Of a DNA stretch of 64,000 nt, positions 59,901 to 64,000 are shown one piece after another. The DNA comes from Serilophus lunatus (taxonomy: Eukaryota > Chordata > Aves > Passeriformes > Eurylaimidae), in the NCBI GenBank assembly GCA_013399895.1, contig VXBA01000678.1, positions 300,805-364,804 of the forward strand. Reading direction: 5' to 3'. The notes beneath the pieces are model-generated. The model searched no databases, was not told where the DNA came from, and saw nothing but the letters and a program-made list of their open reading frames with translations. Position 1 is the stretch's first letter; each line of letters opens with the position of its first letter. The translations under genes and the position numbers were made by a program.

Positions 59901-62900
59901 CTTTTACTGATCTCATGTCTCTGGGTGTTATGTCAACAGGATGGAATATTACTGAGAAAGTCTTTTAAGAGATGAACTAAGTGCTTGAATAACCTACAGC
60001 TTGATTCATGCTTGAGAATTGGACTCAAGCGCAAAAAAAGTGGTTTAAGGAAATTCTCTTCCAGCACCTGAAGGAAAGATGACATTTCCTTTTTGGTCCC
60101 TGAAATCCTATGCTCTTTAAACAGTCTTCCCTGCAACCTTTCCCACTATCTGCTGTATTTTGTGGTTTTCTTTAGTTGTTGAGTACTTTGTTTTTAATCT
60201 GTTTTGTTCAATTACCTATTTTTAGTCGTAAGGATGAAATTTTTATTCCTTGTAACATTGTTTTCTGTTGGTAGCTTAGTTGAAAGCATTCTGACAAAGC
60301 ACAATTTCTGGCTTCTATTTGCATTGGGCAATGAGCTCAGGAGCTCATAATAGGAAGATTAATATTAATTGGGTGAAAGATAGTTACAGTCCATACAAAT
60401 TGCATTTATAAAGTGTGTGATCACAATGAACTGTGTAGAATTGATTAAACACAGTGGTACTGGGTTCTTTCTTGTAGAGATACAATTTCATATAAATGAA
60501 ATCTGAAGTGGCACCTTCTACAAAATCTCATAGTCCTTTTGATAATTGTTAAGAATTTATCTTATAAGCGGACTGTATTGTTACTAAAGAAAAAGGTTGA
60601 GCAAGCTGATTTCTTAAGTGGATACAACGAAATATCATAAACCTTAGCACTCTTAGGTGACTCTACAGAACAAAGATTTAAGCATTGTGAATTTGTTGAT
60701 CTTTGAGTTGTTCACTCCTTCTGTCTCCTCCCCAATAAATACGTAACTGTATGTATAGGTAAATATTTGTGCATAACTCTTACCAGAAGCAAGGACAGAG
60801 GGAGAAAAGCAATTCTAGTTACTGTAATGTAATATTCATGATGATACTTGCAGCCTTTTTGTGGAAAATCACACCACTTACTATTGACTTTTAACTTTTA
60901 AAATGATTCATAAAGAAATATATCCATTCCATGTAAAATAAACAGAAGCTTAGAACTAGAAAGTTGTAAAGAACAAGTATTTTCTGAATTCCTAATGTAT
61001 ATTGTATTAGTTAAATGAGATCCACTTGTGTGTGACCTCTTAGTTTAATTCAGGTTGGCTTTTTCTGCTCTAAGACGTGTTTTGGGACACATGAAGTTTG
61101 TTAGTTCTTGGCATTTCCATTTTGCTCTATTTTTCTGGATTTATTTGGTTTTATTTTCGGATTTCCCTAGTAGATGGGCAGAGGCTATTCTCACACAAAA
61201 CAAATCAGTCCTTCATGTTGCTGCTGGGTAAAGAGAGGTGAGCATACATGAATCCAGCCCTACCAAAATAGGAGGAGTTATTTTGCTGGAAACCCAAGGT
61301 GTGTCCAGTGTGACATAAGGTTATACAGAGCTCGACAAGTATAAAAACATGGAGAGCAAAGCCTTTGACCTTGGGGCTTGGGAATATAAGTGGAGCCTTA
61401 ACTTTTAACTATCTGTGTATATCTAAATCAAAGCAAGTCATGCCCAAAAGATGCTGCTAAGTATAGTTTGCTCAGTGGTCAGTGGTTATAGTTCTTGGAG
61501 CAGTTCTGGTAGGCATAGCTATCCATGGAACAGAAACTGTCCTAGCCCAGAGGCTTGTGGAAACCCTCGTTGGTGGCTCTGCTCATGAAATGCAGGGTCC
61601 GAATGGGAGTCAGTTCTGAAAGTGCTCCAGACCTTCAGGGAATTGCTCTGAGAAGTCTGCATATGCAATTGTACACTCAGGAGTTTTGGACACTTCTGAA
61701 CTTTTATGGACAGAGGTTCCAATGGATTTTGATTTTTTCTACTTTTTGGAATTGACTAAGGGCTCTTTGTGAAACCTGAGCTTTGAATGTTGTTCTGGTA
61801 TGTGTTCCATATGTATTGATGTCACAGAGTTTGGGTCATTTAACCAAACTTGGACTCAATACTTTTGCTTCAAGATCATGGAAGATGCTGTCTTGGAAGC
61901 ATCTTCTTTATTTTAGATACTTGTCATAAGCAGGAAAGCTGCCCATTTTTGGTAATGATTTCCTACAGGCTTCAGGGAATAGCATTAATGTAAGTAATAC
62001 AAAAAGAAAATGAGGTATCATGATTGAGGATCCTTTTGCAAATATAATAATTTGCTTCTTTTTGTAACTGCAGTATAACAGAGAGACCAAATCACCTGCT
62101 GAATTTGTTTGTTTGTTTTTTTCTTTAACTTCTTCACCAGCTATTAACAAGGGGGGTTTTTTCTACTTTTCTTGTGCTATTTTGTGCTTGTTTCTGTTTT
62201 TTAAGTGCATCCAGGAGCCCAAAGGAGGCTAACATTTGTCAGGTGAGGTTCCAGTTTGGCTTTGTCATGTTGAAAGAAAAAAATCAATTTGTGGATTTTT
62301 GGAAGGTGGAGGGAGGACCATGGGAAGATGCCACTGGAGTGGCTGTGAAGGAATGGTTAGAGGTATTTTTAGCATTTCTACTGGAATGCAGGGAAGCTTA
62401 TTGATTGCACTGTTGTTCCCTTAGGGAGGTCAGTGGGAAGGGAAGAGGTCCAGAATCAGGAAGTAATCCACACAGAATCTCAAATGCATGCTTTTCACTT
62501 TGACATTAATCCGAGTTCAGAAAGGAAAGTGACTGTCTTGCGTTTCTGCATGGACTTATCTTAGATATTTTTTTTATTTCAACTTTTTACTGTCATTTGC
62601 ATGGCACTGAGCATAGTGAGAGCAGTCACCTCTTTCACAATGAAGAAAAATGTTCACTTTGTTTTCTAGTAGAGCTTTAGATTTGAATTTTTTTTATCTG
62701 CCTTCATTATTCTGACCCTGACACTGTTCTGCCTTTCTCACCATTCAGAGTATTTTCTTGATTTTACTGAGCTGATAATAGAATTATTGTTTTTTTTCAT
62801 AGTTGTTGTTTTGTTGTGTGAGTTTTCTGATGAATATTTGAATATTTTACTTTTGGTAACCTTTTTTCTCTTTTAAAAAACACTTCTTTGTTGAAATATG

Positions 62901-64000
62901 AAAGCAGCCCTATGTAAAACCTATCAGATGACAGTCCTTTTAAAAATATGTGTTTGTGTGGATGGTTTTATGACACCCATAAGCTATTACTGTTTCTGCT
63001 TTGATGAACAATGAAGGTAAAGGGAATGTGCTCATGTGCAACATTTGAATGTAAATCCTAAGTTGAACACCTTAATTACTCTTAAACTACGGGTGTATTG
63101 ATACAACTGAGACTTCCACATTTAACTTCTCTCTAAGGAATTGGACAGATCTTGTATGTGTTCTGTTGGCTGCTGGTTTTTGGGCTTATGCATTGCTTAA
63201 AAGTTTTTAAAGAAAACATTTTTGTGCTTTCTTATTCATAGATACAAGTCGAGAGAGGGTTTTGTTCTGCTTTTTGAGAACTTGTTAAATTCGAATGAAG
63301 TTGGGTTGTTCTGGGTGTTTTTTTGTGTGACTAGTTTGGAAGAAAACTGTGATTCTGTTCTTGGGAGTCAGAAAGTTTATGAGAGCTACAGAGCAAGCAA
63401 ACCATAAAGGGAGACACAGCTCTCAAGCAGCTGAGTGATTCAGACTGAAAAGTGCTTGGGCTTCTGAATTCTCTAGTTCACAGTGGGCATGCTCAGATAT
63501 TTTGTTACTTCCAAAGTAATATTACATCATCTTAATTGCAAAGTCACTATGCTATAGCTGCCTTTACATCCAAAAGAGCCCTCGAGTGGGATATCAAATA
63601 TCTGCATTACATAATCAGAACAAAGCCTTTATTGGTTAATTGTCCCCTTAGGGTGGGATGCTGGATGGTAGTCGCATATGGAAGATGTAATCTTGTTAAC
63701 CATTTCCTAACCATCCTGTCAGCAACTGTGAAGTGAAATAATAGCTCAGAGGTAGGATTCACTTGGGCAGGTTGCAGCTAAAGAGGAGAAGATTTTAAAT
63801 TGTTGGAAGAGTTCATCTTCTTTCTGTAAATGCATTTAAATGTATTGAAACAAGCAGAAAGAACCAGAAGAGTCTTAAAGGTAAGTATAAACTGATTTGC
63901 TGAACTTTCATGTGGTGTAATCCTGTTGTTAATGAATTCCAAGGAGGTAGGCCAATTTCCACTCTGTCTGCACTTTTAATTTATTGGAAAACGATCCACT
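53951..64000. other. CMSS1 intron 1, right part
   Basis: About 10 kb of AT-rich sequence with scattered short T and A runs. No exon of CMSS1 (plus) or FILIP1L (minus), RNA gene or clear transposon was recognised; the short open frames here look random. Confidence 0.55.

Overview
This is vertebrate nuclear DNA, almost certainly from a bird. It holds spliced genes with GT-AG introns, two CpG islands, CR1-type LINE fragments with avian-style 3' tails, and low repeat density. The species cannot be named from the sequence. No operon, CRISPR array, prophage or other prokaryote-like system is present, and I found no undescribed multi-gene system.

Layout. (1) 1-16,010, minus strand: the first ten coding exons of TBC1D23, an endosome-to-Golgi vesicle tethering adaptor. 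They join in frame into 359 codons; the rest of the gene lies left of base 1. (2) 16,011-17,255: a GC-rich, head-to-head promoter region containing a roughly 450-bp minisatellite with recurrent NF-kappaB-like motifs. A CA/GA microsatellite and a polypurine tract lie just inside TBC1D23 intron 1. (3) 17,256-17,313, plus strand: the probable first coding exon of CMSS1, followed by an assembly gap. (4) 17,314-64,000: probably CMSS1 intron 1, since no later CMSS1 exon was recognised. Nested antisense in it is the 2.8-kb main coding exon of FILIP1L (34,553-37,328, minus). An isolated CpG island at about 53.5-53.95 kb has a minus-strand splice donor and is a candidate alternative first exon and promoter for the short FILIP1L isoform. 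The remainder is intronic sequence with old LINE fragments and simple repeats.

The genes are linked by position rather than by pathway. TBC1D23 and CMSS1 probably share a bidirectional CpG promoter, and FILIP1L is transcribed against CMSS1 from inside its intron. Exon boundaries were set by hand from splice consensus, reading-frame continuity and remembered human protein sequences; no alignment was run.
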